NCBI RefSeq assembly: GCF_025907915.1
Contig: NZ_JAPAAF010000001.1
Span: 62,001-126,000, forward strand
DNA: 64,000 nt
DNA from: Gaoshiqia sediminis
Lineage (GTDB): Bacteria; Bacteroidota; Bacteroidia; Bacteroidales; Prolixibacteraceae
Direction of reading: 5' to 3'
Below the pieces are notes generated by a model. It searched no databases. It was not told the origin of the DNA and saw nothing but the letters and a program-made list of their open reading frames with translations. The position numbers and the translations under genes were made by a program. Below are positions 36,578 through 45,583 of the stretch, in pieces (position 1 is the stretch's first letter; each line of letters starts with the position of its first letter).

Positions 36578-38272
36578 ATGACATTTGAAGAAACGGGTTT
36601 GAAGCCCGAACTGCTCAGCGCCATTTCAGAAATGGGCTTTGAGCAACCTACTCCTATTCAGGAAAAAACCATTCCACATCTTTTAAACAACAACAACGAC
36701 CTGGTAGCCCTGGCCCAAACGGGGACGGGTAAAACCGCAGCTTTTGGCTTGCCGCTGCTGCACAATATCGACACGAAGTCGAAAGCCGTTCAGGCATTGG
36801 TGTTGTGTCCAACGCGCGAGCTCTGTTTGCAGATTACCCGCGACCTGGAAGCCTTTTCGAAAAACATCCGCGGCTTTAAAAACATTGCGGTGTACGGTGG
36901 TACCGATATTGGCAAACAAATCCGCGAACTGCGCGATGGTGGCCAGATTGTAGTGGGAACCCCGGGTCGTGTACACGACCTGATCCGCCGGAAAGTCTTG
37001 AATGTCGGCCAAATCAAGTGGCTGGTGCTCGATGAGGCGGACGAGATGCTGACCATGGGCTTTAAAGAAGAAATGGACGCCATTTTGGCTGAGACGCCTG
37101 CCGTAAAGCAAACCTTGCTGTTTTCGGCCACCATGCCCAAGGAAATTGCAGAAATGACCCGTAAGTATTTGCATAACCCCGAAGAGCTTTCGGTGGGAAA
37201 ACGCAACTCGGGCGCTGAGAATGTGGAGCATCATTACTATGTGGTGCATGCAAAAGATAAATACGCTACCCTGAAACGTATTGCCGACAACTATCCGAAC
37301 TGCTACGCGATTGTTTTCTGCCGCACACGGATGGAAACACGCGAAGTGGCCGAGAAATTCATGGCCGACGGTTATAATGCCGATGCGTTGCACGGCGACT
37401 TGTCGCAGGCACAGCGCGACCAGGTGATGAGCCGTTTCCGCTCGCGCAACCTGCAAATGCTGGTAGCTACCGATGTGGCCGCCCGCGGGTTGGATGTGAA
37501 CGATCTGAGCCATGTGATCAACTATAGTTTGCCCGACGATCCGGAGGTATATATTCACCGAAGCGGGCGTACCGGACGCGCCGGGAAGAGCGGTATTTCG
37601 GTTTCGATTGTACACATGCGCGAAACCGGCAAACTACGCCAGATTGAAAACGTATCGAACAAGCGCTTTGTGCGCAAAATGGTACCCGGTGGCGAAGAGA
37701 TTTGTGAAGTACAGCTGATGCATATGATCGACAAAGTGGTGCAGGTGGAAGTGAACGATTCGCGGATTGACCCGTATTTGCCGGCTATCATGGAAAAATT
37801 TGCCGGACTGAGCAGCGAAGATATTCTGAAACGTTTTGTGTCGGCCGAGTTTAACCGCTTCCTGTCTTATTACAAAAATGCCCCCGACCTGAATGTGCAG
37901 GAGAAGGAGAAAAGAGGCTTCGAGAAACGTGGAAACGACCGTGGCCGGGTTACTTTCTCCCGCTTGTTTGTGAATGCCGGGAAGAAGCAAAACCTGAATG
38001 CCTCACGCCTGCTGGGCTTGATTAATGATCAATTGAAAAAGAAAAATATTGAAATTGGTAAAATTGACATTCAGCGTAAATTCTCCTTTTTTGAGATTGA
38101 CAGCCGGTACGATGATGAGCTGATTAAAGCAGCAAGCCGGGCTTCGTTGGATGGGCATCCGCTGAAAATTGACCGGGTTACCGGTCAGGAATGGCCTGCT
38201 CAACCACGCGAAAAAGGAAGAAGTCGTGAAGGCGCTTTCGCTGGTGGAAGAAAGAGATCAGTAAAAAGATAG
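36578..38272 (+). CDS. DEAD-box ATP-dependent RNA helicase (DbpA/CsdA-like)
   Basis: The 564-residue helicase unwinds short RNA duplexes and helps ribosome assembly or RNA decay. Seen in order: Q motif (GFEQPTPIQEKTIP), Walker A (AQTGTGKTAAFG), PTRELCLQI, DEAD box (VLDEADEML), SAT motif (LLFSATMP), then the second RecA-like domain with VATDVAARGLD and HRSGRTGRAGKSG. The C-terminus (RVTFSRLFVNAGKKQNLNAS... about 450-545) is a DbpA-type RNA-binding domain, followed by a short basic tail (REKGRSREGAFAGGRKRSVKR). The long leader and hairpin at 36540-36559 suggest cold or growth control. Confidence 0.95.
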   Translation: MTFEETGLKPELLSAISEMGFEQPTPIQEKTIPHLLNNNNDLVALAQTGTGKTAAFGLPLLHNIDTKSKAVQALVLCPTRELCLQITRDLEAFSKNIRGFKNIAVYGGTDIGKQIRELRDGGQIVVGTPGRVHDLIRRKVLNVGQIKWLVLDEADEMLTMGFKEEMDAILAETPAVKQTLLFSATMPKEIAEMTRKYLHNPEELSVGKRNSGAENVEHHYYVVHAKDKYATLKRIADNYPNCYAIVFCRTRMETREVAEKFMADGYNADALHGDLSQAQRDQVMSRFRSRNLQMLVATDVAARGLDVNDLSHVINYSLPDDPEVYIHRSGRTGRAGKSGISVSIVHMRETGKLRQIENVSNKRFVRKMVPGGEEICEVQLMHMIDKVVQVEVNDSRIDPYLPAIMEKFAGLSSEDILKRFVSAEFNRFLSYYKNAPDLNVQEKEKRGFEKRGNDRGRVTFSRLFVNAGKKQNLNASRLLGLINDQLKKKNIEIGKIDIQRKFSFFEIDSRYDDELIKAASRASLDGHPLKIDRVTGQEWPAQPREKGRSREGAFAGGRKRSVKR

Positions 38273-38323
38273 AAGCAAGGGTGGCACTGTGCACCCGAAA
38301 CGGGAAACCGTTGATGATTATGG

Positions 38324-38381
38324 AAAACCGTTGAAAACAAGTGGTGGTCGAACGATCACACCTTGTTTTCAGCGGTTTTTT
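38324..38381 (+). terminator. Terminator after the helicase gene
   Basis: A long hairpin (AAAACCG, then TGAAAACAAG, pairing with CTTGTTTTCA and CGGTTTT, with single mismatches) ends in a T run. The A-rich left arm makes it able to work on both strands. Confidence 0.8.
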
Positions 38382-38392
38382 GTTGGGCTGCT

Positions 38393-38431
38393 TTTATTCA
38401 TCAGGTGACTTCAAGTCACCTGATGAATAAA
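38393..38431. repeat. Perfect 39-base palindrome
   Basis: Two 19-base arms (38393-38411 and 38413-38431) are exact reverse complements around a single C. The core is CAGGTGACTT and AAGTCACCTG. No T run follows on either strand. GGCTGCT occurs on both sides (38386-38392 and 38435-38441). It lies between the convergent helicase and DUF1080 genes. Confidence 0.85.
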
Positions 38432-38445
38432 GGCGGCTGCTCAAT

Positions 38446-39234
38446 TTAGTTTGATGGTAACCGGTTGATCTTTTCCAGTTGAATGTTGCGGATGAAAAAT
38501 TCACCGCCTTCGGATTGCAGTTGGATTTTCCCTTTTGAAAGTGGCACGACCGTACCATTGCCCAATTTGCCGGTGTTGCGGCATTCCATTACTTTCACAC
38601 CGTTTACGACATGAATGGCTGTGTTGCCCAGGCAGTACAGATCAACGACGTTCCATTCGCCAAGCGGTTTTTCGGCATGCTGTTGTTTGCGGGCCATTTT
38701 ACCGCCGTTTTGATCATTGCCAAAAGCCAAGGACTTCCCTGCTTTGTCGAATACCTTATTCTGTCCAACTTCGCTTACCGAAATTTCGGCATACGTATCG
38801 GCCATCATGTAGGCATCGCCCAGGTTTTCATGCATCAGTTGCAGCTCGATGGAGCTCATCCAGGTGCCAATTCCGGCACCAAACGGCCCGTAGCTATGGT
38901 ACAGCAGTCCGCTGTTTCGCGAGGTGTAAACGGCTTCACCCCATCTGTATTCAAGCCTGAGGTGATAGTTTTCGTATTCTTTTTTGGTGGCCAGCGAAGC
39001 GTTCACATCACCCGAAACGCGGATCAGTTTTTCTCCGTCCTTTTCCACGACGGAAAAGGTACTTTCAGGCGTAGCTTTTAGTTTGAGGTCGTCAAATCCT
39101 TTCAGTGCGGTTCCGATAAATATGTCCCAGTTTTTCAGGTTTTTGCCGTTAAAGAGCGATTTCATAGGCTGAGCGCTGGCTGTACTGCCAATAGTCAGGG
39201 CCAGCAGAATAAAAAAGCAGACGGATTTTCTCAT
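38446..39234 (-). CDS. DUF1080 (3-keto-disaccharide hydrolase-like) secreted protein
   Basis: The 262-residue protein has a signal peptide (about 1-21, ending SASA-Q) and a concanavalin-like jelly-roll domain of the DUF1080 type: LFNGKNLKNWDIF, YENYHLRLEYRWGE, RNSGLLYHSYGP and the EWNVVDLYCLGNTAIHVVNGVKVMEC segment, ending with GKIQLQSEGGEFFIRNIQL. Members are secreted or periplasmic, bind or act on glycans, and some hydrolyse 3-keto-glycosides made by Gfo/Idh/MocA enzymes. One such oxidoreductase is encoded at 22799 but is not linked in an operon. The substrate is unknown. Confidence 0.88.
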   Translation of the reverse strand: MRKSVCFFILLALTIGSTASAQPMKSLFNGKNLKNWDIFIGTALKGFDDLKLKATPESTFSVVEKDGEKLIRVSGDVNASLATKKEYENYHLRLEYRWGEAVYTSRNSGLLYHSYGPFGAGIGTWMSSIELQLMHENLGDAYMMADTYAEISVSEVGQNKVFDKAGKSLAFGNDQNGGKMARKQQHAEKPLGEWNVVDLYCLGNTAIHVVNGVKVMECRNTGKLGNGTVVPLSKGKIQLQSEGGEFFIRNIQLEKINRLPSN

Positions 39235-39253
39235 GTTGATGATCGGTTTAGGT

Positions 39254-39290
39254 AAAAAAAAACTGTCCCATAAAGATAAGACAGTTTTTT
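39254..39290 (-). terminator. Terminator after the small HTH gene (bidirectional type)
   Basis: ACTGTC and GACAGT form the stem, with T runs on both sides (AAAAAAAACTGTC...GACAGTTTTTT). It lies 22 bases downstream of the gene at 39313-39564, and upstream of the DUF1080 gene. Confidence 0.75.
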
Positions 39291-39312
39291 GTGTATAAAA
39301 CAGTGATTTACG

Positions 39313-39564
39313 TTAATGAATTTCAGCCAGTAATTGTTCTGCCCTTTCCAAAATTTTTGTGTCATCCAGTAAGACAATCCCGCCATTGGGACCTGGTTCA
39401 ATGTGTAAACCTACCGATCTTCCGCGATCGTAATTGGCGCCTCCAAAATAATTCCTGACGGTTTCAACTTCTATATTAAACTCCTGCGCCAATTGGCGGA
39501 TGGTACCGTCAGGTAAGCTGTCTTTGATTTTGCGAAGCTCGTTGAAAGTGATTTTCCTCTCCAT
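39313..39564 (-). CDS. Small putative DNA-binding (HTH-like) protein
   Basis: The 83-residue protein starts MERKITFNELRKIKDSLPDG, followed by a helix-turn-helix-like segment (TIRQLAQEFNIEVETVRNYFGG) and a conserved C-terminal part (SVGLHIEPGPNGGIVLLDD). The same layout occurs in small conserved Bacteroidota DNA-binding proteins annotated only in general terms. No partner gene is adjacent. It ends in a clear terminator at 39254-39290. Confidence 0.75.
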   Translation of the reverse strand: MERKITFNELRKIKDSLPDGTIRQLAQEFNIEVETVRNYFGGANYDRGRSVGLHIEPGPNGGIVLLDDTKILERAEQLLAEIH

Positions 39565-39798
39565 GGCAGTAAAATTTTATAGGTTATTAAATAATGATCT
39601 CTAAGTCCTTTAAAGTTAAAATTAATAATTTAATAACGTATAAGATACGCAGTGATTGCATGCGGAGTTTGAAAATTAGGGTGGATTTTAACTGCTCGTG
39701 TAACCTTTTTTTTGAGCGGAAAGCTTCTTGTGGCGGGCATTTTGTGCTGGTAAGTTGGTGAAAAAGAGGAAGGATGTTAAAAAACATTTTAACATTTT

Positions 39799-42762
39799 TT
39801 AGCGATTTGAATGGCCTTTTTTCAGGCTGTCGTAAATCACCTGGTGCATGGCCGGGCGAATGTTCAGATCGAACAATTTTGAATTGTTGCGGGTCGGATA
39901 AATTCGGTTCGAGAAGAAGATGAAAAGTACTCGTTTTTGCGGATCCACCCAGGTGAATGTTCCGGTATAGCCGCTGTGTCCGAAGCTCAGCTCACTGGCG
40001 TCCACTGCCGGATAAGCTTCTTTCAGTTTTTTCTTGTGATTGTCGATGTAGGGTTTATCGAAGCCGAGTCCCCGGCGGTTTTCATTCTTCGGGTACTGAA
40101 TGCGGGTGAATTCGGCTATGCTGGCCGAATCGAGCAATTGCTCTCCTCCGTATCGTCCGTATTGCAGGTACATCTGCATAATTTTGGCCAGGTCGTTGGC
40201 CGTGCCGAATAGTCCGGCATTTCCCGAAACTCCCCCAAACATGGCCGCGCTTTCGTCGTGTACAAAGCCTCGCAGTTGTTCCTGCCTGAAATAATCGTCA
40301 TTCTCGGTGGGCACAAATCGTTCCAGGGGAAAGTAGTTAAACGGGTTGAAGGTAACCGTACTGGCTCCAAGTGGCCGGTAAAATGTCGTTCTCAGGTAGC
40401 TCTCATAGTTCTGTCCTGTCAGGTCTTTGGTGATGAACGGAAACAGCAGGAAGCCCAAGTCGGAATAGGTGTATTTGGTGGTGGGCAGTAGCCTGGAATC
40501 CCTGATTTCGCCGAGCATATCCTGGATGTGGTCCTGGTTCATGAAAAGTTGAGAAGACACACGGATGTTGAACCCTGGATCAGGTTGAGGGTGAAAAACC
40601 GAATGTTGCAATTCCCCACTTTGGGTGAGGGCATTTCTCCAAAACGAAATCCAGGGTTGGAAGCGGGCCTGGTGGGCCAGGATTTCGCGGGTAGTGATTT
40701 TCTCTTTGTCGGTATTCCGAAAGGGAGGATAGTAAAACGAAAAGGGCAGGTCGAGGTTGTATTTGTTTTCGCCGTGCAGTTTGATCAGTATCGGCAACGG
40801 GCCGGTAATTTTGGTGATGGAGGCCCAGTCGTACAGATGGTCTTTTTCGAGCGGTTGGTTTTGTTCGTAAGTCAGATGCCCGTAACATTTGTGGAGGATA
40901 ACCTTGCCGTCAACGGCAATCAGCACCTGGCAACCCGGGTAGGCCTTCTCTTTTAGTCCGAGGTTGGCCAGGCTGTCGATCCGCCGCTCCAGATAAGGCG
41001 ACGAAATTCCTGCCTCTTCCGGGATGGTGTATTTCAACCGGTCATTTTTTTTTACCTCCAGTCCATCATTCAGTTTGAAGGTGGAGTTGACGTTTACCGG
41101 TAGTTTTCCGTTGATGTTAATAGCCCCGAAGATGGCTTGTGCAGCCAATTCTTCGGTGATCGCGTTTTCCTGGTAGGCTATCAGCAGCGAGGCCGTGTTT
41201 TCTATTCCCGGGATAAAATTGAGGGCGTAGGGATTTCCCAACAGAACGGCCACCTGTTTTTTGTCGGCGGTCCCTTTCATGAACTCCTGCCAAAGGGGAT
41301 CTGTTCCGTAGTTTCGAGAAGGACTCAGACTCAGGTTATGTAACCCGCAAATTAACAGGTTGTAGTTTTTTAGTCGGGTTACAAGCTGAGAAAGCTCCAG
41401 GTGGGTGGCATTCTTTTTCAGGTTGAAGAAGTCAACATCAAGGTAGTTGGCTGTCATGCGCTGAAAGGAAGTTGTATTTTCTTTGCCCAGCGATACAACA
41501 GCTATTCGGAGTGTATCGAGCCGTTGCAGAGGCAACAGGCTATCCTCGTTATTGAGCAGCGTGAGCGATTGTTCGTGCAACAGGCGCTTGGTGAGCGTGT
41601 AGCGGGGATTGTCCAGGTCGGCGGTCAGGTTTTTGGCCGCTGCCGGTTGATAACGGTCCAGTTCGAGCCATTTTTTCAATGCCAGTACCTTCCGGCATTT
41701 CCAATCGATTTCTTCGTTGCTGATAATTTTTTCCTGCAGGGCGGTTTTTACGGCTGTTATTGCTTCGCTCAGGTTGGGGACAATCTCGAGCATGTCATTT
41801 CCGGCAGCCAAAGCACGCACTGCGGCTTCGCCCGAATTAAAATACTTGGTTACCCCGCTCATGTTCATCCCATCGGTCACGACCAGTCCATCGAAGCCAA
41901 ACTCCTCCACCAGTTTCTTTTGGATGATCCGGGGAGAGAGGGACGACGGCAGGTTTGGATTGGGTTCCAGGGCCGGTACCTGTAAGTGGGCCGTCATCAT
42001 CCCGCCAATGCCGCTGTCAGCCAGTGCGCGGAAGGGATACAGCTCGATGGTATTCAGTCGTGTGCTGTCGTGCTGGATGACCGGCAGCGCCAAATGGGAG
42101 TCGGTTTTGGTGTCGCCATGGCCCGGAAAATGTTTGGCAACGGCCAATACTCCGGCATCTTGCATCCCTTTGGCATAAAGCCAGGTTTTTCGTACCACAT
42201 TATTTGGATTTTCGCCAAAGCTTCGGTAATTGATCACCGGGTTGCCGGGATTGTTGTTCACATCGGCCACGGGTGCAAAATTCACATGTACCCCCAGACG
42301 CTTTAATTGTTGACCGATCTCGTGTCCCATCCTGTAAATCAGGCTATCTTGCTGAATTGCGCCCAAGGCCATCTGCACCGGGTATTTTGGGCCGTCTTTC
42401 AACCGGAACCCGGGGCCCCACTCGGCATCCATGGTAATCAGCAAGGGTATATTGCTGTGCTTCTGAAGTTGATTGGTGATGGTTGCCTGGTTGGCGGCTG
42501 TCCCCTGCATGAATAGGATGCCTCCCACCTGAAAGTTTTGGATTTCGGCGATGAGCTCGTCCGTCTTTTTCTCATTTTCGCTGTACGCCTGGATAATGAA
42601 CAGCTGCCCGATTTTCTGCTCCGGCGTCATCGTTTGCAGGGTAGAGTCCACCCAGGGATGGTGCATGAATTCCAGAAAACCGGGTTTGTGCTGAGCCTTG
42701 GTGCCGGCCTGGGAAAAGGTAATCAGAAGCAGGGTAATCAGGTATGGTATCGGGATGCGCAT
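39799..42762 (-). CDS. GH3 beta-N-acetylglucosaminidase (NagZ-like) fused to a beta-lactamase-fold domain
   Basis: The 987-residue secreted protein has a signal peptide (about 1-23). The GH3 part follows (about 35-380): LLITMDAEWGPGFRLKD, KHFPGHGDTKTDSH (210-223, with the NagZ-type His215) and VVTDGMNMSG (nucleophile Asp297). A middle beta-domain is next, then a serine beta-lactamase/DD-peptidase-like domain from about 585: SITK (Ser648, Lys651), TYSDLGFL (YxD at the YxN place) and GHSGYTG (HxG at the KTG place). The GH3 part is expected to release GlcNAc from muropeptides or cell-wall sugars; the second may be an esterase or peptidase. It is divergent from namZ at 42870, its partner in amino-sugar salvage. 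Confidence 0.9.
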   Translation of the reverse strand: MRIPIPYLITLLLITFSQAGTKAQHKPGFLEFMHHPWVDSTLQTMTPEQKIGQLFIIQAYSENEKKTDELIAEIQNFQVGGILFMQGTAANQATITNQLQKHSNIPLLITMDAEWGPGFRLKDGPKYPVQMALGAIQQDSLIYRMGHEIGQQLKRLGVHVNFAPVADVNNNPGNPVINYRSFGENPNNVVRKTWLYAKGMQDAGVLAVAKHFPGHGDTKTDSHLALPVIQHDSTRLNTIELYPFRALADSGIGGMMTAHLQVPALEPNPNLPSSLSPRIIQKKLVEEFGFDGLVVTDGMNMSGVTKYFNSGEAAVRALAAGNDMLEIVPNLSEAITAVKTALQEKIISNEEIDWKCRKVLALKKWLELDRYQPAAAKNLTADLDNPRYTLTKRLLHEQSLTLLNNEDSLLPLQRLDTLRIAVVSLGKENTTSFQRMTANYLDVDFFNLKKNATHLELSQLVTRLKNYNLLICGLHNLSLSPSRNYGTDPLWQEFMKGTADKKQVAVLLGNPYALNFIPGIENTASLLIAYQENAITEELAAQAIFGAININGKLPVNVNSTFKLNDGLEVKKNDRLKYTIPEEAGISSPYLERRIDSLANLGLKEKAYPGCQVLIAVDGKVILHKCYGHLTYEQNQPLEKDHLYDWASITKITGPLPILIKLHGENKYNLDLPFSFYYPPFRNTDKEKITTREILAHQARFQPWISFWRNALTQSGELQHSVFHPQPDPGFNIRVSSQLFMNQDHIQDMLGEIRDSRLLPTTKYTYSDLGFLLFPFITKDLTGQNYESYLRTTFYRPLGASTVTFNPFNYFPLERFVPTENDDYFRQEQLRGFVHDESAAMFGGVSGNAGLFGTANDLAKIMQMYLQYGRYGGEQLLDSASIAEFTRIQYPKNENRRGLGFDKPYIDNHKKKLKEAYPAVDASELSFGHSGYTGTFTWVDPQKRVLFIFFSNRIYPTRNNSKLFDLNIRPAMHQVIYDSLKKGHSNR

Positions 42763-42869
42763 GTGTTTCTTTTTTGAACGTCTAAAAATAACAAAGTTTA
42801 ATTGATGCCTGAATAATCAACTCTTTTAAGTTCGATTTCTTACATTCGTACAACAAAAAACATGTCGTC

Positions 42870-44039
42870 ATGCGCATTCTCCTTTTTATTGGTTTATTTT
42901 TGTTTGGGTGGAACGTGGCTTATGTTCAGGAACTAAAGACCGGGGCCGATCAGCCGGAGCAGTACCTGCCCCTGCTAACGGGTAAAAAAATTGGTTTGGT
43001 GGTCAACCATACGTCCCGGGTTGGTGACCGGCACTTGCTCGATTTTCTTTTGTATGAAAAAATTGACGTGCAGAAGATTTTTTGCCCGGAGCATGGTTTT
43101 CGCGGAGATGCCGATGCCGGAGAATTCATTACTGATCAGACAGACGCGGCCACCGGGCTCCCGGTTATTTCGCTGTATGGTGACAATAAAAAACCAACGC
43201 CAGCCCAATTTCAGGAGCTGGACCTCATCGTTTTTGACATACAGGATGTGGGCGTCCGGTTTTATACCTACCTCAGTACCCTGCACTATGTAATGGAAGC
43301 CTGTGCCGAAAATCGGCTTCCGCTGCTGGTGCTCGACCGTCCCAATCCCAATGGGGATTATGTGGCTGGGCCGGTGCTGAAGCCTGCTTTTAAATCGTTT
43401 GTGGGCATGCACCCCATTCCGGTAGTGCATGGCTGTACACTGGGCGAACTGGCCGGGATGATCAATGGTGAAGGGTGGTTAAATGGCGGTGCAACATGTG
43501 AGCTGACCGTGATTCCGGTGAAGAATTACACGCATCAGAGTCGTTATTCGTTGCCGGTGAAACCGTCGCCCAACTTGCCAACCGACCTGTCCGTCCGCTT
43601 GTATCCGTCCTTGTGTTTTTTCGAAGCGACGCAGGTGAGTATTGGCCGGGGTACCCTGTTCCCGTTTCAGGTGATCGGCTACCCAGATCCCACTTTTGGC
43701 GATTTTCAGTTTACGCCCGAAAGTTTGGCGGGCATGGCTAAAATGCCGCTGCACGAAGGCCGGGTTTGTTATGGAGAAGATCTTCGGGAGTCTTGTTTAA
43801 ACCATCGGTTCAGCCTGAAATATTTTTTGAAATATCGTCAGCTTTTCGCTGTTGAAGGCGATTTCCTGAGTTCGGAGCGATGGTTTAACCTGTTGGCCGG
43901 AACCGATCAGCTGTTGGCGGATATTCGTGCCGGGAAAACGCTGGAAGAGATCGAAGCTTCGTGGAAGCCGGAACTGGAAGAGTATCTGTCCATCCGTCGT
44001 AACTACTTGTTGTACCTTGATGAACCGTGTCAGAAATGA
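42870..44039 (+). CDS. namZ: Exo-beta-N-acetylmuramidase NamZ (DUF1343, GH171)
   Basis: The enzyme removes MurNAc from the non-reducing end of peptidoglycan chains. The 389-residue protein has a signal peptide (about 1-20) and the DUF1343 hallmarks: GKKIGLVVNHTSRVG, IFCPEHGFRGDADAGE, SLYGDNKKPTPAQFQELDLIVFDIQDVGVRFYTY, LDRPNPNGDYVAGPV and PTDLSVRLYPSLCFFEATQVSIGRGT. Complete, normal length. Exo-muramidase and NagZ act alternately on the glycan chain, and the GH3 fusion is encoded divergently next door. The downstream symporter overlaps it by 4 bases. Confidence 0.9.
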   Translation: MRILLFIGLFLFGWNVAYVQELKTGADQPEQYLPLLTGKKIGLVVNHTSRVGDRHLLDFLLYEKIDVQKIFCPEHGFRGDADAGEFITDQTDAATGLPVISLYGDNKKPTPAQFQELDLIVFDIQDVGVRFYTYLSTLHYVMEACAENRLPLLVLDRPNPNGDYVAGPVLKPAFKSFVGMHPIPVVHGCTLGELAGMINGEGWLNGGATCELTVIPVKNYTHQSRYSLPVKPSPNLPTDLSVRLYPSLCFFEATQVSIGRGTLFPFQVIGYPDPTFGDFQFTPESLAGMAKMPLHEGRVCYGEDLRESCLNHRFSLKYFLKYRQLFAVEGDFLSSERWFNLLAGTDQLLADIRAGKTLEEIEASWKPELEEYLSIRRNYLLYLDEPCQK

Positions 44040-45475
44040 GTCCAACCCAGGTTTTTGTTGTTATCACCGCCTATTTTTTACTGCTGATTTTCATTTCCTG
44101 GCTGACTTCGCGCAAGGCTGATCAATTGAGCTTTTTTAATGCTAACAAGTCATCGCCTTGGTTTTTGGTGGCTTACGGCATGTTGGGGGCTACCCTGTCG
44201 GGCGTCACCTTTATTTCGGTGCCGGGCGAAGTGGGCAACTCGTCGTTCTCGTACCTGCAATTTGTGTTGGGCAATCTGGTGGGCTACTGGCTCATTGCCT
44301 TGGTGTTGCTGCCTTTTTATTACCGACTCAACCTGATCTCGATTTATTCGTTTTTGGAGGAACGGATGGGCTTTTACAGTCTGAAAACAGCCTCGTTCTT
44401 TTTCCTGTTGTCCAAAGTTATTGGTGCCGCATTCCGGCTTTACCTGGTAGCGCTGGTGTTGCAACTTGCCTTTTTCGATGCGTTTGGAATTCCGTTTGCC
44501 GTGTCGGTGTGCCTCAGTGTGCTGCTGATTTGGCTCTATACTTATCGCGCTGGTATAAAAACCATTGTTTGGACCGATACCCTGCAAACCACCTTCCTGG
44601 TGCTGGCGGTGATTTTCACCATCTACGAAATCAGCTCCAGATTGGGGGTCAGCAGTCGGGAAATCGTTCAGTCCATCCATACAAGCGATTTGTCGCAGGT
44701 CTTCTTTTTCGATTGGCGTTCACCCAACTTCTTCCTGAAACAATTTGTGGCCGGGATCTTCATGACCCTGGTAATAAACGGGATGGATCAGGATATCATG
44801 CAGAAAAACCTGACTTGTAAGAGCTTGAAGGAAGCCCGGAAGAACATGTTCGTGTTCAGCTCCTTTTTTGTGTTTGTGGTGCTTTTGTTCCTTGGGCTGG
44901 GAGCGATGTTGTACCAGTACGCGGCTCAAATCGGGCTGGCTGTTCCGGATGCTACCGACCAGTTGTACCCGTTTTTGGCACTGAATTACCTGGGAAAAGC
45001 GGTGGCCGTGGCTTTCTTGCTGGGCATTACCGCTGCTGCTTTTTCCAGCGCCGACTCGGCCTTGACTGCCATGACCACTTCTTTTTGTGTCGATTTTTTA
45101 AGTATTGGGGCCGGATCGAAAAGCGCCGGGTTGAGATACCGGAAATGGGTTCATTTGGGTTTTTCGGCCTTGCTTATTGTGGTCATTCTTATTTTTAGGA
45201 TGATTAATAATGAAAGTGTTGTGGTGGCTGTTTTTAAAGCAGCCGGATATACGTATGGCCCCATCCTGGGGGTGTTTCTGTTTAGCTTTTTCAACAAGCA
45301 GAAAATACACGATCGCTGGGTTCCGCTTGTTGCCGTTTTGGCACCGGTACTCTCGTTTGTGATTTCCAGTTTCTCCGAAGAAATTTTTCACGGCTATAAA
45401 TTTGGTTTTGAGCTGCTGATCTTAAATGGGATGCTCACCGTGGCCGGGCTTTACCTGTTGGTTAACAGAAAGTGA
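44036..45475 (+). CDS. Sodium:solute symporter (SSS family)
   Basis: The start is taken at ATG 44036, which overlaps the namZ stop (ATGA); a GTG at 44027 is the alternative. The 479-residue protein has about thirteen membrane helices with the SSS-family pattern: LMLGATLSGVTFISVPGEVG-like residues near 45-70, a central DQDIMQKNLTCK motif, and the AAAFSSADSALTAMTTSF sodium-site helix. Transported solute is not shown by sequence; its place with NamZ and the GH3 fusion suggests MurNAc, GlcNAc or a related wall sugar taken up with Na+. The NQR complex in the same window would supply the Na+ gradient. Confidence 0.88.
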   Translation: MSPTQVFVVITAYFLLLIFISWLTSRKADQLSFFNANKSSPWFLVAYGMLGATLSGVTFISVPGEVGNSSFSYLQFVLGNLVGYWLIALVLLPFYYRLNLISIYSFLEERMGFYSLKTASFFFLLSKVIGAAFRLYLVALVLQLAFFDAFGIPFAVSVCLSVLLIWLYTYRAGIKTIVWTDTLQTTFLVLAVIFTIYEISSRLGVSSREIVQSIHTSDLSQVFFFDWRSPNFFLKQFVAGIFMTLVINGMDQDIMQKNLTCKSLKEARKNMFVFSSFFVFVVLLFLGLGAMLYQYAAQIGLAVPDATDQLYPFLALNYLGKAVAVAFLLGITAAAFSSADSALTAMTTSFCVDFLSIGAGSKSAGLRYRKWVHLGFSALLIVVILIFRMINNESVVVAVFKAAGYTYGPILGVFLFSFFNKQKIHDRWVPLVAVLAPVLSFVISSFSEEIFHGYKFGFELLILNGMLTVAGLYLLVNRK

Positions 45476-45583
45476 GATCGACTTTTTTTGAGGCCTGCAA
45501 AAAAATGTTAAAATTTGTGAAAATCATTTTGTATTTTAGCATACTAATGTACGTGGAACGCTCGTTAAACCAAAAAGCTGCCG

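Noticed and set aside
38393-38431. Palindrome as an ordinary intrinsic terminator
   Set aside because: No T run follows on either strand, and a proper terminator is present at 38324-38381.
38535-39081. Plus-strand frames over the DUF1080 gene
   Set aside because: They run antisense to a clear secreted-protein gene and match no family.
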